From positions 1-44,480 of the forward strand of contig CAMDOT010000021.1 in assembly GCA_945903635.1 (NCBI GenBank): DNA of 44,480 nucleotides, written 5' to 3'. How positions within the stretch are numbered: position 1 is the stretch's first letter; each line of letters starts with the position of its first letter. The position numbers and the translations under genes were made by a program. Source of the stretch: Rhizobium sp. Q54. Lineage in GTDB: Bacteria; Pseudomonadota; Alphaproteobacteria; Reyranellales; Reyranellaceae. The notes under the pieces are model-generated. The model saw only the letters and a list, made by a program, of their open reading frames with translations, searched no databases and was not told the origin of the DNA. Below, piece after piece: positions 10,238 to 19,801 of this stretch.

Positions 10238-11350
10238 ATGGCGTTGCGTCCATTCAAGCGTTCCAGCACTTCGTCCGATCTGCTTTCCGTGGCGATCCTC
10301 GATTCACTGTCCGAGGCGATTCTCGTCGTCGATCATGGTCGGTTGATCCACTACGCCAATCTGTCCGCCGAACAGTTCTTCGGGGCAGGCCGGGCACGGC
10401 TGGTCGGTCACCCGCTGGACGAATTCGTGCCTGAGGATACGCCGCTCTTCTCCCTGCTCGAGCAGGTCGAGGCGAGCGGTGGCGCGGTTGCGGAAAACGG
10501 CATCACACTTGCCTCACCGCGCATCGGCAGCCGGTTCTGTGCGCTCCGGCTATCGCCGGTCGCCGACAGCGATGGGTTGGTCGCCATATCGCTGGTGGAG
10601 CAGACGATTGCCCGCAATATCGACCGCCAGATGTCGCACCGAAGTGCCGCCCGGTCGGTGAGTGCACTGGCGGCGATGCTGGCGCATGAAGTCAAGAATC
10701 CGCTGTCCGGGATCCGTGGAGCCGCTCAGCTCCTCGAACAGTCGGTCCCTGACAGCGACCGCGAGCTGACCAGCCTGATTTGCGAGGAAACGGATCGCAT
10801 CGTGGCATTGGTCGATCGAATGGAGGCGTTCGCCGATGGCCGCCCGATCGACCGCGGCCCGATCAACATTCACCAGGTACTGAACCACGTCCGCCGACTC
10901 TCGGAGAATGGCTTTGGCAAGGGCGTCCGCTTCGTCGAGACCTACGATCCGTCGTTGCCCGAGGTCCACGGCGATCGCGATCAGCTGATCCAGGTCTTTC
11001 TCAATCTGGTCAAGAACGCCTGCGAGGCGCTGGGCGAGGGCGGGCGCGAAATCGAATTGTCGACGGCCTTCCGGCATGGCCTTCGCCTGGCGGTGCCGGG
11101 GCAGCAGGCCCGCGTCAACCTGCCTTTGGTTGTTTCGGTCCGCGATAACGGCGGCGGTGTGTCGGATGAAATCAGGTCGCACCTGTTTGACGCTTTCGTG
11201 ACCAACAAGCCGACGGGAACCGGCCTGGGTCTTGCATTGGTGGCCAAGATCATCAACGACCACGGCGGGGCCATCGAGTTCGATAGTGCGCCCGGCCGGA
11301 CAACATTCCGAGTAATGCTGCCGATGCAACTTTCACAGGCCGCCTCATGA
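10238..11350 (+). CDS. ntrB: Nitrogen regulation sensor histidine kinase/phosphatase NtrB
   Basis: A soluble 370-residue sensor kinase that phosphorylates or dephosphorylates NtrC in response to PII. A PAS domain occupies about residues 15-125. The dimerisation/phosphoacceptor helix has AHEVKNPL with His150. The ATPase domain shows the N-box ([10 protein letters not shown], Asn260), DNGGG (303-307) and TGTGLGLA. There is no transmembrane segment. I start at the ATG one base after dusB; the frame is open further upstream inside dusB, but that would give a non-homologous 100-residue leader. Its end overlaps ntrC by the classic ATGA. Confidence 0.93.
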   Translation: MALRPFKRSSTSSDLLSVAILDSLSEAILVVDHGRLIHYANLSAEQFFGAGRARLVGHPLDEFVPEDTPLFSLLEQVEASGGAVAENGITLASPRIGSRFCALRLSPVADSDGLVAISLVEQTIARNIDRQMSHRSAARSVSALAAMLAHEVKNPLSGIRGAAQLLEQSVPDSDRELTSLICEETDRIVALVDRMEAFADGRPIDRGPINIHQVLNHVRRLSENGFGKGVRFVETYDPSLPEVHGDRDQLIQVFLNLVKNACEALGEGGREIELSTAFRHGLRLAVPGQQARVNLPLVVSVRDNGGGVSDEIRSHLFDAFVTNKPTGTGLGLALVAKIINDHGGAIEFDSAPGRTTFRVMLPMQLSQAAS

Positions 11351-12828
11351 GCGCCGCTGCAACTATCCTCGTCGCCGACGACGATCGCGCGATCCGCACC
11401 GTCTTGCACCAGGCTCTGGGCCGGCAGGGCCATACCGTGCGGAGCACGGGCACCGCCGCGACTCTGTGGCAATGGATTCAGGAAGGCGAAGGCCAACTCG
11501 TCATCACCGACGTCGTCATGCCCGACGAGAACGGGCTCGATCTCGTGCCGCGCATCCGCAAGCTGCGGCCCGACCTGCGCATCATCGTGATGAGTGCGCA
11601 GTCGACGCTGCTGACCGCAGTGCGCGCCACCGAACGCGGCGCGTTCGAATATCTGCCGAAGCCATTCGATCTCAATGAATTGGTATCGATCGTGAACCGG
11701 GCCCTTTCGGCGCCGGCCTCGTCGATGCCGCGCAGCCCGCATCCCCCGGAGGAGAGCGAGCGGCTGCCACTGATTGGGCGCTCGACCGCCATGCAGGAGA
11801 TCTATCGCGCGCTGGCCCGCCTGATGTCGACCGACCTCACGGTGATGGTGTCGGGCGAGTCGGGCACCGGCAAGGAACTGGTCGCGCGGGCGCTGCATGA
11901 TTACGGCAAGCGCCGCAAGGGGCCGTTCGTGGCCCTCAACATGGCCGCCATCCCGCGCGAGCTGATCGAGAGCGAGCTGTTCGGCCACGAGCGTGGCGCC
12001 TTCACGGGGGCTGTCCAACGGTCATCCGGCAAGTTCGAGCAAGCTTCCGGCGGTACGCTCTTCCTCGACGAAATCGGCGACATGCCGCCCGAGGCACAGA
12101 CACGTCTGCTGCGTGTTCTGCAGGAGGGCGAGTACACGACCGTCGGCGGCCGGACACCAATCAAGGCCAACGTCCGCATCGTGGCCGCCACGCATCGCGA
12201 CTTGCGCCGCCTGATCCAGCAGGGGCTGTTTCGCGAGGATCTGTTCTACCGCCTCAACGTCGTGCCGATAAGGTTGCCGCCGCTGCGTGAGCGCCTCGAC
12301 GATATTCCCGAGCTGGCCAACCACTTTTTGCGCGCCGCGACCATGGACGGCTTGCCGACCAAGGTGCTGTCCACGGATGCCATGGCACGCCTGCGCCAGC
12401 ACCGCTGGCCGGGCAACGTCCGCGAACTGGAAAATCTCGTCCGCCGCCTGTCCGCGCTCTACTCGGAAGAGGTGATCGGCGTTGAAACGATCGAATCAGA
12501 GCTCGCCGACGCCGTCCAGGCTCCCGAGTTCGAGGTTCCGGGCGCCGGAAGCCCCGGCCACGCCGACGCTTCCCTGGCTGATGCGATGGATCGACACCTT
12601 CAGGCCATGTTTGCGGCCCATGGTGACCGGCTGCCGCCGGACGGCATGTACGATCGTGTCATTTCCGAGGTCGAGCGACCGCTTCTGTCCCTGGCTCTTG
12701 GGGCGACACGCGGGAATCAGTTGCGCGCAGCCCGTCTCCTGGGGCTCAATCGCAATACGTTGCGCAAGAAGATAAAGGACCTCGACGTCCCCGTGGTTCG
12801 TACACCGCAGGTCCGCCGAGGCGGGTGA
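11347..12828 (+). CDS. ntrC: Nitrogen regulator NtrC, sigma-54 activator
   Basis: The response regulator that activates sigma-54 promoters under nitrogen limitation. The receiver domain has the acidic pocket (Asp11-13), Asp55 as phosphoacceptor and Lys105. The AAA+ domain has intact Walker A GESGTGKE (170-177), GAFTGA (217-222, contacts sigma-54) and Walker B LFLDEIGD (238-245). A Fis-type helix-turn-helix ([23 protein letters not shown]) ends the 493 residues. All catalytic motifs are present, unlike in the NtrX downstream. Confidence 0.95.
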   Translation: MSAAATILVADDDRAIRTVLHQALGRQGHTVRSTGTAATLWQWIQEGEGQLVITDVVMPDENGLDLVPRIRKLRPDLRIIVMSAQSTLLTAVRATERGAFEYLPKPFDLNELVSIVNRALSAPASSMPRSPHPPEESERLPLIGRSTAMQEIYRALARLMSTDLTVMVSGESGTGKELVARALHDYGKRRKGPFVALNMAAIPRELIESELFGHERGAFTGAVQRSSGKFEQASGGTLFLDEIGDMPPEAQTRLLRVLQEGEYTTVGGRTPIKANVRIVAATHRDLRRLIQQGLFREDLFYRLNVVPIRLPPLRERLDDIPELANHFLRAATMDGLPTKVLSTDAMARLRQHRWPGNVRELENLVRRLSALYSEEVIGVETIESELADAVQAPEFEVPGAGSPGHADASLADAMDRHLQAMFAAHGDRLPPDGMYDRVISEVERPLLSLALGATRGNQLRAARLLGLNRNTLRKKIKDLDVPVVRTPQVRRGG

Positions 12829-12832
12829 CTTA

Positions 12833-15064
12833 GTGACAGCTACGCTGGGCGCTCCACGCTTGGGCGATGCGGCAACTGCGGTGCTTCGCGGCCTGAGCGG
12901 CCGCGTTGCCGCCGTGTCCTTGGCTGGGCTTGCCATTGTCGCCGGCGCGATGACCTATGCGTGGCTGGCGGGGTTCGTGCCGGCCGCCTTTGGAACCCTC
13001 GGCTGGATGACCGGCCTGCTGGTATTGGATCTCGTCATCGCCATCGCGCTCGTCGCCGTACTCGCCGTGCGGCTCACGCAGCTATGGCTGGATCGTCGCC
13101 GCGGCGCCGCCGGCTCGCGGCTCCACATGCGGCTCGTGCTGGTATGCAGTATCTTTACCATCACGCCGACATTGATCGTCGCCATCATCCTCTCCCTGCT
13201 TTTCCTCGATCTGACGGATTTTGTCGTGAAACCGTCGCAGGCTGCCTATGAAGCGGCCCGGGAGATTGGCGAGCCGGTGCGGCGGGCGCGGGAAAATGAA
13301 ATCCTGCGCGACATCGACGCTATCGCCGGCCCCCTGCAAGCCTTGGGTATCGACGGCATTCGCGACAGCGAGATGACGAAGCGCCTCCTGGAAACCGCGA
13401 TCCAGGGACGCCCGATCATCGAGGCGACCGTCATCGATGCCGACAAAGGCGTGATCGCCCAGGCCCAGGCTCCCGATGCCAAGGGCATGATCGATCCGCA
13501 GCCATCGGCGAAATTCCTCTGGCAGGCGGTCAATCAAGCAAGGCCGGTCCAATTCGACTCGGCGAACGGCGCCTACTTCGTCATGCAGCTTTTCATTGGC
13601 GAGCCGCTCTTTCTGGCGACCGGCCATGCTGTCGACCTCAGGGTCGTCGACTACATCAAGAGCATCGAGTTGGCTGGAAAGTTCTATACGCAGATCGAGT
13701 CTGCTCTGCAGCGCAACCAGCTGGTCATATTGCTGGTCAGCGGCGTCATCGCCTTCCTGATGCTGTTGGCTGCGGTTTGGCTGGCGATCCTGTTCGCAAC
13801 CCGCCTGACCGCGCCGATCGGTGGATTGATGCAGGCGGCGGAGCGGCTGCGGGGAGGCGATCTGACGACACGCGTGGAGGAGGGGCCGCCCAACGATGAG
13901 CTGGGGCAGCTTGCCCGTTCCTTCAATCGCATGGCGAGCCAGATCGAGCATCAACGCGGCGAGCTGGTCAGCGCCAACAGGGAACTCGACACACGCCGGC
14001 GCCTGACCGATGCGGTGCTGGCGGGCGTTTCGGCCGGGGTACTCAGCGTCGACGGGAAGGGCATCGTCATCAGAAGCAACCGGTCGGCCCTCGAACTTCT
14101 CGCTTTGCCCGAAGACGGTGTTCTTGAGCGGCCACTGGCCGATGTCATGCCCGAGCTGGCAGCGCTCATGGCACAGGCGGCCGAGCGACCGGATCGCGTC
14201 ACGCAGGGGCAGGTCGAGATCCTTCAGCGTGGTGCGCGGCGTATCCTGCTGGTGCGCATCAGTGCCGCCTCCGACGCCGGCTCGGTCGTCACCTTCGACG
14301 ACGTGACCGACCTGATGTCGGCCCAGCGCATGGCGGCGTGGGGTGACGTGGCACGACGTATCGCGCACGAAATCAAGAATCCGCTCACACCGATCCAGCT
14401 TTCCGCGGAACGGCTGAAACGCCGTTACCTGAAGCAGATCAAGGACGACCCGGAAACCTTCACGATCTGCACCGATACGATCATCCGCCAGGTCGGCGAC
14501 ATCGGTCGCATGGTCGACGAATTCTCATCCTTCGCCCGCATGCCCCGTCCGACGGTGCAGGCGGAAGACGCCAAGGAACTGTGCCAACAAGCACTTTTCC
14601 TGCAACGCAACGGCAATCCCGATATCCACTACGCCTCACACCTCCCGGAGGGGCCGATCCCCCTGATCTGCGACCGTCGGCAGGTCGGGCAGGTCCTGAC
14701 CAATATCCTGCAAAATTCTGCGGAGGCGATCGAGGGGCGGGAACCGTCCGCGGCCGGGCCGCTGCCGCCGGGCGAGATTTCGCTGACCCTGGACGATGAC
14801 GGCGCGACCGTGCGTATTGTCATCGAGGACAACGGCAAGGGATTGCCGAAGGAAGGGCGCGAGCGCCTGACCGAACCCTATATGACGACCCGTAGCAAAG
14901 GCACGGGACTGGGCTTGGCGATCGTCAAGAAAATCATGGAAGATCATGGCGGATATCTCGCCCTGGAGGACCGCGAGGGTGGCGGTGCCTGCATCAGTCT
15001 GGTATTCCGACGGGACGCGAAGGAAATCGCGTCGGCTCGACCACACGCGACGGCCGCACAATGA
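12833..15064 (+). CDS. ntrY: Membrane sensor histidine kinase NtrY
   Basis: A 743-residue membrane kinase partnered with NtrX. Hydrophobic segments lie near residues 25-48, 55-80, 100-127 and 298-323, with a periplasmic sensor region of about 170 residues between the third and fourth. HAMP (about 322-375), PAS (about 388-490), the phosphoacceptor motif AHEIKNPL (His512) and a HATPase domain with DNGKG and TGLGLAIVKK follow. NtrYX has been tied to extracellular nitrogen, redox and envelope signals in different alphaproteobacteria; the signal here is not visible. It starts with GTG four bases after ntrC. Confidence 0.93.
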   Translation: MTATLGAPRLGDAATAVLRGLSGRVAAVSLAGLAIVAGAMTYAWLAGFVPAAFGTLGWMTGLLVLDLVIAIALVAVLAVRLTQLWLDRRRGAAGSRLHMRLVLVCSIFTITPTLIVAIILSLLFLDLTDFVVKPSQAAYEAAREIGEPVRRARENEILRDIDAIAGPLQALGIDGIRDSEMTKRLLETAIQGRPIIEATVIDADKGVIAQAQAPDAKGMIDPQPSAKFLWQAVNQARPVQFDSANGAYFVMQLFIGEPLFLATGHAVDLRVVDYIKSIELAGKFYTQIESALQRNQLVILLVSGVIAFLMLLAAVWLAILFATRLTAPIGGLMQAAERLRGGDLTTRVEEGPPNDELGQLARSFNRMASQIEHQRGELVSANRELDTRRRLTDAVLAGVSAGVLSVDGKGIVIRSNRSALELLALPEDGVLERPLADVMPELAALMAQAAERPDRVTQGQVEILQRGARRILLVRISAASDAGSVVTFDDVTDLMSAQRMAAWGDVARRIAHEIKNPLTPIQLSAERLKRRYLKQIKDDPETFTICTDTIIRQVGDIGRMVDEFSSFARMPRPTVQAEDAKELCQQALFLQRNGNPDIHYASHLPEGPIPLICDRRQVGQVLTNILQNSAEAIEGREPSAAGPLPPGEISLTLDDDGATVRIVIEDNGKGLPKEGRERLTEPYMTTRSKGTGLGLAIVKKIMEDHGGYLALEDREGGGACISLVFRRDAKEIASARPHATAAQ

Positions 15065-15098
15065 TCCGCCGAGACAGTAGCGGACTGCTTGAAGAGTC

Positions 15099-16511
15099 AT
15101 GGCCCACGACATCCTGATCGTCGACGACGAGCGCGACATCTGCACGCTGATCGCGGGTATCCTCGAGGACGAGGGAAACACGGCCCGTCGCGCGCACAAC
15201 AGCACCGAGGCGATCGACGCCGTGCGCCAGCGTCGGCCGGCACTCGTGATCCTGGACGTCTGGCTGCAAGGCAGTGAACTCGACGGCCTGCAGCTTCTCG
15301 AGGTCATTCGGCGCGAAGATCCGCCCATCCCCGTCGTCATGATCAGTGGCCACGGCACGATTGATACAGCGGTCTCGGCGATCAAGACCGGCGCCTACGA
15401 TTTCATCGAAAAGCCGTTCAAGGCCGACCGCCTGCTCCTGGTCGTCGATCGCGCCATCGAGGCTGACCGGCTGAAGCGCGAAAACGCGAGCCTTCGCAGG
15501 CGTGCGGGCGGTGACGTGACGTTCGTGGGCACCTCGCCGAGCGCCGCCAGTGTCCGCACCCAGATCGAGCGGGTGGCGCCGACCGGCAGCCGGGTTTTGA
15601 TCACCGGCGCTTCGGGAGCGGGCAAGGAGACCATGGCGCGGTTGATTCACCAGGGATCAAAACGGGCTGATGGGCCATTTGTCGTGGTGAATTGCTCGAC
15701 GCTGCCGACAGAGCGTCTGGATATCGAGCTGTTCGGAACTGATGGCGAGACTGAAGCCGACACGCTTCGCGTCTCCGGCGCCTTCGAGATGGCGCACGGT
15801 GGAACCTTGCTGCTCAAGGAAGTCGGGGACCTGCCGCTGGCTCTGCAGAGCCGGCTGGCGCGCGTGCTTCAGGAACAATCCTTTGTCCGTGATGGCGGCA
15901 AGACCCGCGTCGAGGTCGACGTGCGCGTGCTGGCCTCGACAGCCCAGCCGCTGTCGGACGAGATTACCTCCGGGGAATTTCGTGAGGAGCTGTACCACCG
16001 CTTGAACGTGGTTTCGCTGCGAGTCCCGCCGCTCAGCGAGCGCCGCGAGGACATTCCCGAGCTGGCGGCCGATCTTCTGCGGCGTGTGGCTGACGCGACG
16101 GGCCTGCTGTCGCGGACGATCGGTGAAGACACCTTGGCTGCCCTGCAGGGCCACGACTGGCCGGGCAACGTCCGGCAATTGCGCAACGTCATCGAAAGGC
16201 TGCTGATCCTGGCGCCGGCGGATGGCGGCCCGATCCGGGCCGACGTCCTGCCGAACGATGTCAGCGAAGACGCACCATCGGTCCTGCGCTGGGAAAAGGG
16301 CGGCGAGATCATGCAGCTGCCGCTGCGCGAAGCCCGCGAGGTCTTCGAGCGCGAGTACCTGCTGGCCCAGGTCACGCGTTTTGGTGGAAATATTTCACGC
16401 ACCGCGACATTCGTCGGCATGGAGCGCTCGGCATTGCATCGCAAGCTGAAGTCGCTGGGGCTGCACGGCAGCGCACCGGACGAACGTACCGGCCCCGACA
16501 CCGCGGACTGA
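15099..16511 (+). CDS. ntrX: Response regulator NtrX with degenerate AAA+ domain
   Basis: The cognate regulator of NtrY, 470 residues: receiver (Asp9-10, phosphoacceptor Asp53, Lys105), AAA+ domain, and a C-terminal Fis-type helix-turn-helix (NISRTATFVGMERSALHRKLKSL). Walker A is kept (GASGAGKE, 170-177). The GAFTGA loop is missing: after LFG the sequence runs TDGETEADTLRVSGAF. The Walker B position reads LLLKEVGD (237-244), with Lys240 where NtrC has Asp. Loss of GAFTGA is known in several alphaproteobacterial NtrX proteins and implies a regulator that does not remodel sigma-54 and acts by DNA binding alone. The Walker B change further suggests no ATP hydrolysis. Confidence 0.9.
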   Translation: MAHDILIVDDERDICTLIAGILEDEGNTARRAHNSTEAIDAVRQRRPALVILDVWLQGSELDGLQLLEVIRREDPPIPVVMISGHGTIDTAVSAIKTGAYDFIEKPFKADRLLLVVDRAIEADRLKRENASLRRRAGGDVTFVGTSPSAASVRTQIERVAPTGSRVLITGASGAGKETMARLIHQGSKRADGPFVVVNCSTLPTERLDIELFGTDGETEADTLRVSGAFEMAHGGTLLLKEVGDLPLALQSRLARVLQEQSFVRDGGKTRVEVDVRVLASTAQPLSDEITSGEFREELYHRLNVVSLRVPPLSERREDIPELAADLLRRVADATGLLSRTIGEDTLAALQGHDWPGNVRQLRNVIERLLILAPADGGPIRADVLPNDVSEDAPSVLRWEKGGEIMQLPLREAREVFEREYLLAQVTRFGGNISRTATFVGMERSALHRKLKSLGLHGSAPDERTGPDTAD

Positions 16512-16528
16512 GGGAAGGGGAGGACGCC

Positions 16529-17392
16529 ATGGCGCGTTATGCATACGTCAACGGCCGCTACGTCGACCACCGCGACGCCAGTGTCCATATCGAGGATCGA
16601 GGCTACCAGCTCGCCGATGGCGTCTACGAGGTCGTGGGCGTTCGCGATGGCAGGCTGATCGACGAGGGTCCCCATATCGACCGACTCGACAGGTCCTTGC
16701 GTGAACTCAGAATCGGTTGGCCGGTGTCGAGGGCGGCTCTGGGCTTCGTCATGCGCGAACTGATGCGCCGTAACCGGCTGCGCGATGGGCTGGTCTACAT
16801 GCAGGTGACGCGCGGCGTCGCCCGGCGCGATCACGCCTTTCCAACCACGCCGGTCAAGCCGGCGCTGGTGCTGACGACCAAGAACAGCAAGCGCGGCGAC
16901 GCCGATCCCGGTCCCGGGGTCGCGATCAAGAGCCAGCCCGACATCCGCTGGGAGCGCTGCGATATCAAGACCGTGGCCTTGCTGCCGAATGTGCTGGCCA
17001 AGCAGGCGGCGCGCGAGAGCGGGGCCTACGAGGCATGGCTCATCGACGCCGACGGCTGTGTCACCGAGGGCGCGTCGACCAATGCCTGGATCGTCACCCA
17101 GGACGGCGAACTGGTGACGCGCCAGACCAATAACGGCATCCTGGCCGGCATCACGCGGCAGACACTGAAGTCGCTGTGCAACGCCCTTCAGCTCAAGTTC
17201 GTCGAACGTCCGTTCTCGCTGGCGGAAGCCATGAAGGCACAGGAGGCGTTCATTACCAGTGCCACGTCGTTCGTGACCCCGGTGGTGAAGATCGACGGTC
17301 AGGCCGTAGGTAGCGGCAAGGTCGGGCCGATGGCGCGGCGCCTGCGCGAGGAGTATGTGCGCTTCGCCGAAACGGGAGATGCCGTCACGTGA
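16529..17392 (+). CDS. dat: D-amino-acid transaminase (fold-type IV PLP)
   Basis: A 287-residue class IV aminotransferase. The PLP Lys lies in CDIKTVALLPNVLAK (Lys147), followed by the CVTEGASTNAWIV loop that binds the cofactor phosphate side. The N-terminal YVNGRYV...DRGYQLADGVYEVV is the D-alanine transaminase signature. These enzymes interconvert D-Ala/D-Glu and 2-oxo acids, supplying D-amino acids for peptidoglycan. Branched-chain aminotransferase or aminodeoxychorismate lyase are alternatives, but the DIKTVALLPN phrase favours DAAT. GGGGAGG precedes the ATG. The position between ntrX and hfq is common in alphaproteobacteria. Confidence 0.85.
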   Translation: MARYAYVNGRYVDHRDASVHIEDRGYQLADGVYEVVGVRDGRLIDEGPHIDRLDRSLRELRIGWPVSRAALGFVMRELMRRNRLRDGLVYMQVTRGVARRDHAFPTTPVKPALVLTTKNSKRGDADPGPGVAIKSQPDIRWERCDIKTVALLPNVLAKQAARESGAYEAWLIDADGCVTEGASTNAWIVTQDGELVTRQTNNGILAGITRQTLKSLCNALQLKFVERPFSLAEAMKAQEAFITSATSFVTPVVKIDGQAVGSGKVGPMARRLREEYVRFAETGDAVT

Positions 17393-18045
17393 GTAACCCG
17401 ACCGGCGTCAAGCCGCCGCGCGCCGTGCTGTTCGACTGGGACAACACGCTGGTCAACACCTGGCCGACGATCGTCGAGTGCTACCACGACACCTTCATGA
17501 CCCTGGGGATGACTCCGTGGACAGCAGAAGAGGTGCAGGTTCGCGCCCACGGCTCGCTTCGCGATGTTTTCCCCACGCTTTTCGGCCCTCGGGCCGGCGA
17601 AGCGGAGCGGGTCTTCTACGAGACCTTTTACCGCATCCATCTGGAGCGCCTGGAACCCTTGCCCGGCGCCGACTCGCTGCTGGCCCGCTGCCATGACGCA
17701 GGCTGCTATGTCGCGGTGGTCAGCAACAAGGTCGGCGACAACCTGCGCACCGAGATGGCTCATCTTGGCTGGCAGCGCTGGATCGTCCGCGCCGTCGGCG
17801 CCAAGGACGCGAAACGTGACAAGCCGGCGCCCGATCCGATCTATCTGGCCCTGGACGGCACGGGAATTGCCCCTGACGAGACAGTCTGGATGGTCGGTGA
17901 CTCCCTTGCCGACCTCCAATGTGCCCATGCGGCGGGGTGTTTGCCCGTTCTGGTGGGGGGGGCGGAACAATTGACCGGCCCTCTGCTGGAACATCCTCCC
18001 CGCCTCAGGGCACGTAATTGTCATGAGTTGCTAGCATTGCTTTGA
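17389..18045 (+). CDS. HAD-superfamily hydrolase, phosphoglycolate-phosphatase-like
   Basis: A 218-residue haloacid-dehalogenase phosphatase. Motif I is LFDWDNTL, where the first Asp is the nucleophile and DxDNT replaces the more usual DxDGT. Motif II is VVSNK, the Lys lies in AKRDKPAPDP, and motif IV is WMVGDSLADLQCA. A helical cap sits between motifs I and II, as in Gph-like enzymes. The substrate cannot be read from the sequence. Translation starts at a GTG overlapping the dat stop (GTGA), which implies coupling. The hfq promoter appears to lie in its last codons. Confidence 0.8.
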   Translation: MSNPTGVKPPRAVLFDWDNTLVNTWPTIVECYHDTFMTLGMTPWTAEEVQVRAHGSLRDVFPTLFGPRAGEAERVFYETFYRIHLERLEPLPGADSLLARCHDAGCYVAVVSNKVGDNLRTEMAHLGWQRWIVRAVGAKDAKRDKPAPDPIYLALDGTGIAPDETVWMVGDSLADLQCAHAAGCLPVLVGGAEQLTGPLLEHPPRLRARNCHELLALL

Positions 18046-18064
18046 TCAAAGCGTCGCCTATATT
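18037..18064 (+). promoter_or_regulatory. Candidate hfq promoter
   Basis: TTGCTT (18037-18042), 16 bases, then TATATT (18059-18064). It starts inside the end of the HAD gene and would give an 80-base hfq leader. The spacer contains the perfect palindrome TTTGATCAAA (18041-18050), which might be a regulator site. Confidence 0.4.
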
Positions 18065-18079
18065 TGTTTCAACTCGGTA

Positions 18080-18095
18080 GCGGGTAGAGACCCGC
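18080..18095 (+). other. Hairpin in the hfq 5' leader
   Basis: GCGGGT-AGAG-ACCCGC is a perfect 6-bp stem with a 4-base loop, about ten bases into the predicted leader and 55 bases before the hfq ATG. No T-run follows, so a leader structure is more likely than a terminator. Confidence 0.4.
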
Positions 18096-18150
18096 GCCCC
18101 CCAAACCGGTGACCTTCGGGGAGCCGGCCGCCCAGCAAGAGGCCAAAAAC

Positions 18151-18399
18151 ATGAGCGAAAAGGCACAAAACGTTCAGGACGTGTTCCTGAACCACCTGCG
18201 AAAGAACAAGACTCCGGTCACGATCTTCCTCGTGAACGGCGTGAAATTGCAGGGAATCGTAACTTGGTTCGACAATTTCTCGGTGCTTCTGCGCCGTGAC
18301 GGCCATTCGCAGCTTGTCTACAAGCACGCGATTTCGACCATCATGCCGGTAACACCGGTGCAGTTGTTCGACGGGGACAAGGCCGACGCAGCAGGCTGA
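18151..18399 (+). CDS. hfq: RNA chaperone Hfq
   Basis: An 82-residue Sm-like protein that forms hexamers and pairs small RNAs with mRNAs. The Sm1 core is [30 protein letters not shown] split by a short turn; Sm2 contains the Hfq signature YKHAISTI. An upstream in-frame start at 18109 would add 14 residues, but AAGAGG lies about eight bases before the ATG at 18151 and the resulting [10 protein letters not shown] is the normal Hfq N-terminus. It stops one base before hflX. Confidence 0.95.
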   Translation: MSEKAQNVQDVFLNHLRKNKTPVTIFLVNGVKLQGIVTWFDNFSVLLRRDGHSQLVYKHAISTIMPVTPVQLFDGDKADAAG

Positions 18400-18400
18400 T

Positions 18401-19747
18401 TTGATCGAATATCCCGCCCAGGGCGAGCACGAAAAACGCGAGCGTAGGCCTCTTGAGACCGCGCGGCCGGCAACGGTCGCCGCGGTCCTGTGTCCCTATG
18501 TGCGCAGCCGTGGCGAAGAACGCGACAGCGACGCCAAGCTCGCTGAAGCAGTCGGGCTTGCTCGTGCCATCGATATCGACGTCCGGTTGGCTCAAACCGC
18601 GCCGCTGCGGCAGATCACGCCCGCTACTCTGCTCGGCAAAGGTGTCGTCGAGCGCTTGAAGGAGGCTGTCGACGAGCTGGGTATCGGCCTGGTGATCGTC
18701 GACGACAAGCTCACGCCCGTTCAGCAGCGTAACCTCGAGAAAGCCTGGCAGGCCAAGGTCATCGACCGGACGGGGCTGATCCTCGAGATATTCGGTGCCC
18801 GTGCCCGTACTCACGAAGGCAGGCTTCAGGTCGAACTTGCGGCGCTGGACTACCAGCGCGGCCGCCTCGTGCGGTCGTGGACCCATCTTGAGCGCCAGCG
18901 TGGCGGCTTCGGCTTCCTGGGCGGTCCCGGTGAATCCCAGATCGAGATCGATCGCCGCCTGATCGGCGAGCGCATCGTCCGTATCAAGCGCGACCTCGAA
19001 GCCGTCCAGCGGACCCGCGCGGTCAACCGCGTCGGCCGCAAGAAGGCGCGGCTGCCGACGATCGCGCTGGTGGGCTACACCAACGCCGGCAAGTCGACCC
19101 TGTTCAACCGCCTCTCGGGCGCCAGCGTCATGGCCAAGGATCTGCTGTTCGCCACCCTCGATCCGACGATGCGATCGATCAAGCTTCCCAACGGCAAGAA
19201 CTGCGTCATCTCCGACACGGTCGGCTTCGTTTCTGACCTGCCGACGCATCTCGTTGCCGCTTTCCGCGCGACGCTGGAAGAGGTGATCGAGGCGGATCTG
19301 ATCGTGCATGTGCGCGATATCTCGCATCCCGAGACCGAGCAGCAGCGCGCCGACGTGGAAGCGGTCTTGAAGGAACTGGGCGCGCTTGAGGAAGGCGGCG
19401 ACAGACTCCTGATCGAAGCGCTGAACAAGATTGACGCGCTCCCGGCTGACAAGCTCGAGAGCCTCCAGACCAGATCCGCCGCCGGCGCCGAGCGGGCACT
19501 TCGGTTTCCGGTTTCTGCCCTGACCGGGGAGGGCGTCGACCAGCTTCTGGAGACGATCGGCGAATTGCTCGGCCGGGCAGGGACAGCACGCGAGATTTCC
19601 GTTCCGTTGAGTGACGGCGCCACCATCGCCTGGCTCTATCGCCACGGCGAGGTCCGCCACCGCCACGACGACGGTGAGGTGGCTCTGCTGACTGTAGCAC
19701 TCGATGCCGCCGCCGCTGCACAGTTCGAGCGCCGGCTCGCGCGTTGA
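18401..19747 (+). CDS. hflX: GTPase HflX
   Basis: A 448-residue ribosome-associated GTPase that splits stalled or heat-damaged 70S particles. The N-terminal ND1 domain contains the glycine-rich GGFGFLGGPGESQIE. The G domain has G1 GYTNAGKSTL, G3 DTVGFVSDLP and G4 NKID. Start is a TTG one base after the hfq stop; the hfq-hflX pair is conserved across proteobacteria. Its stop codon falls within the -35 hexamer of the groES promoter. Confidence 0.93.
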   Translation: MIEYPAQGEHEKRERRPLETARPATVAAVLCPYVRSRGEERDSDAKLAEAVGLARAIDIDVRLAQTAPLRQITPATLLGKGVVERLKEAVDELGIGLVIVDDKLTPVQQRNLEKAWQAKVIDRTGLILEIFGARARTHEGRLQVELAALDYQRGRLVRSWTHLERQRGGFGFLGGPGESQIEIDRRLIGERIVRIKRDLEAVQRTRAVNRVGRKKARLPTIALVGYTNAGKSTLFNRLSGASVMAKDLLFATLDPTMRSIKLPNGKNCVISDTVGFVSDLPTHLVAAFRATLEEVIEADLIVHVRDISHPETEQQRADVEAVLKELGALEEGGDRLLIEALNKIDALPADKLESLQTRSAAGAERALRFPVSALTGEGVDQLLETIGELLGRAGTAREISVPLSDGATIAWLYRHGEVRHRHDDGEVALLTVALDAAAAAQFERRLAR

Positions 19748-19773
19748 CATGCCGCTGCCGCGAATCCTATAAG
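19744..19773 (+). promoter_or_regulatory. Near-consensus promoter of groES
   Basis: TTGACA (19744-19749), an 18-base spacer and TATAAG (19768-19773). The -35 is perfect and spans the hflX stop codon. The CCTATAA segment also resembles the -10 of alphaproteobacterial RpoH promoters, though the -35 CTTG is GTTG here, so heat-shock control is possible but not shown. Confidence 0.6.
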
Positions 19774-19801
19774 CGGCTCCATCCCAGACCGAGGAAACAC
19801 C

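Noticed and set aside
11347-16511. A new signalling system formed by two adjacent response-regulator pairs
   Set aside because: Tandem NtrBC and NtrYX is the well-known alphaproteobacterial arrangement.
18041-18050. An FNR/FixK box at TTTGATCAAA
   Set aside because: The TTGAT and ATCAA halves overlap instead of being four bases apart.
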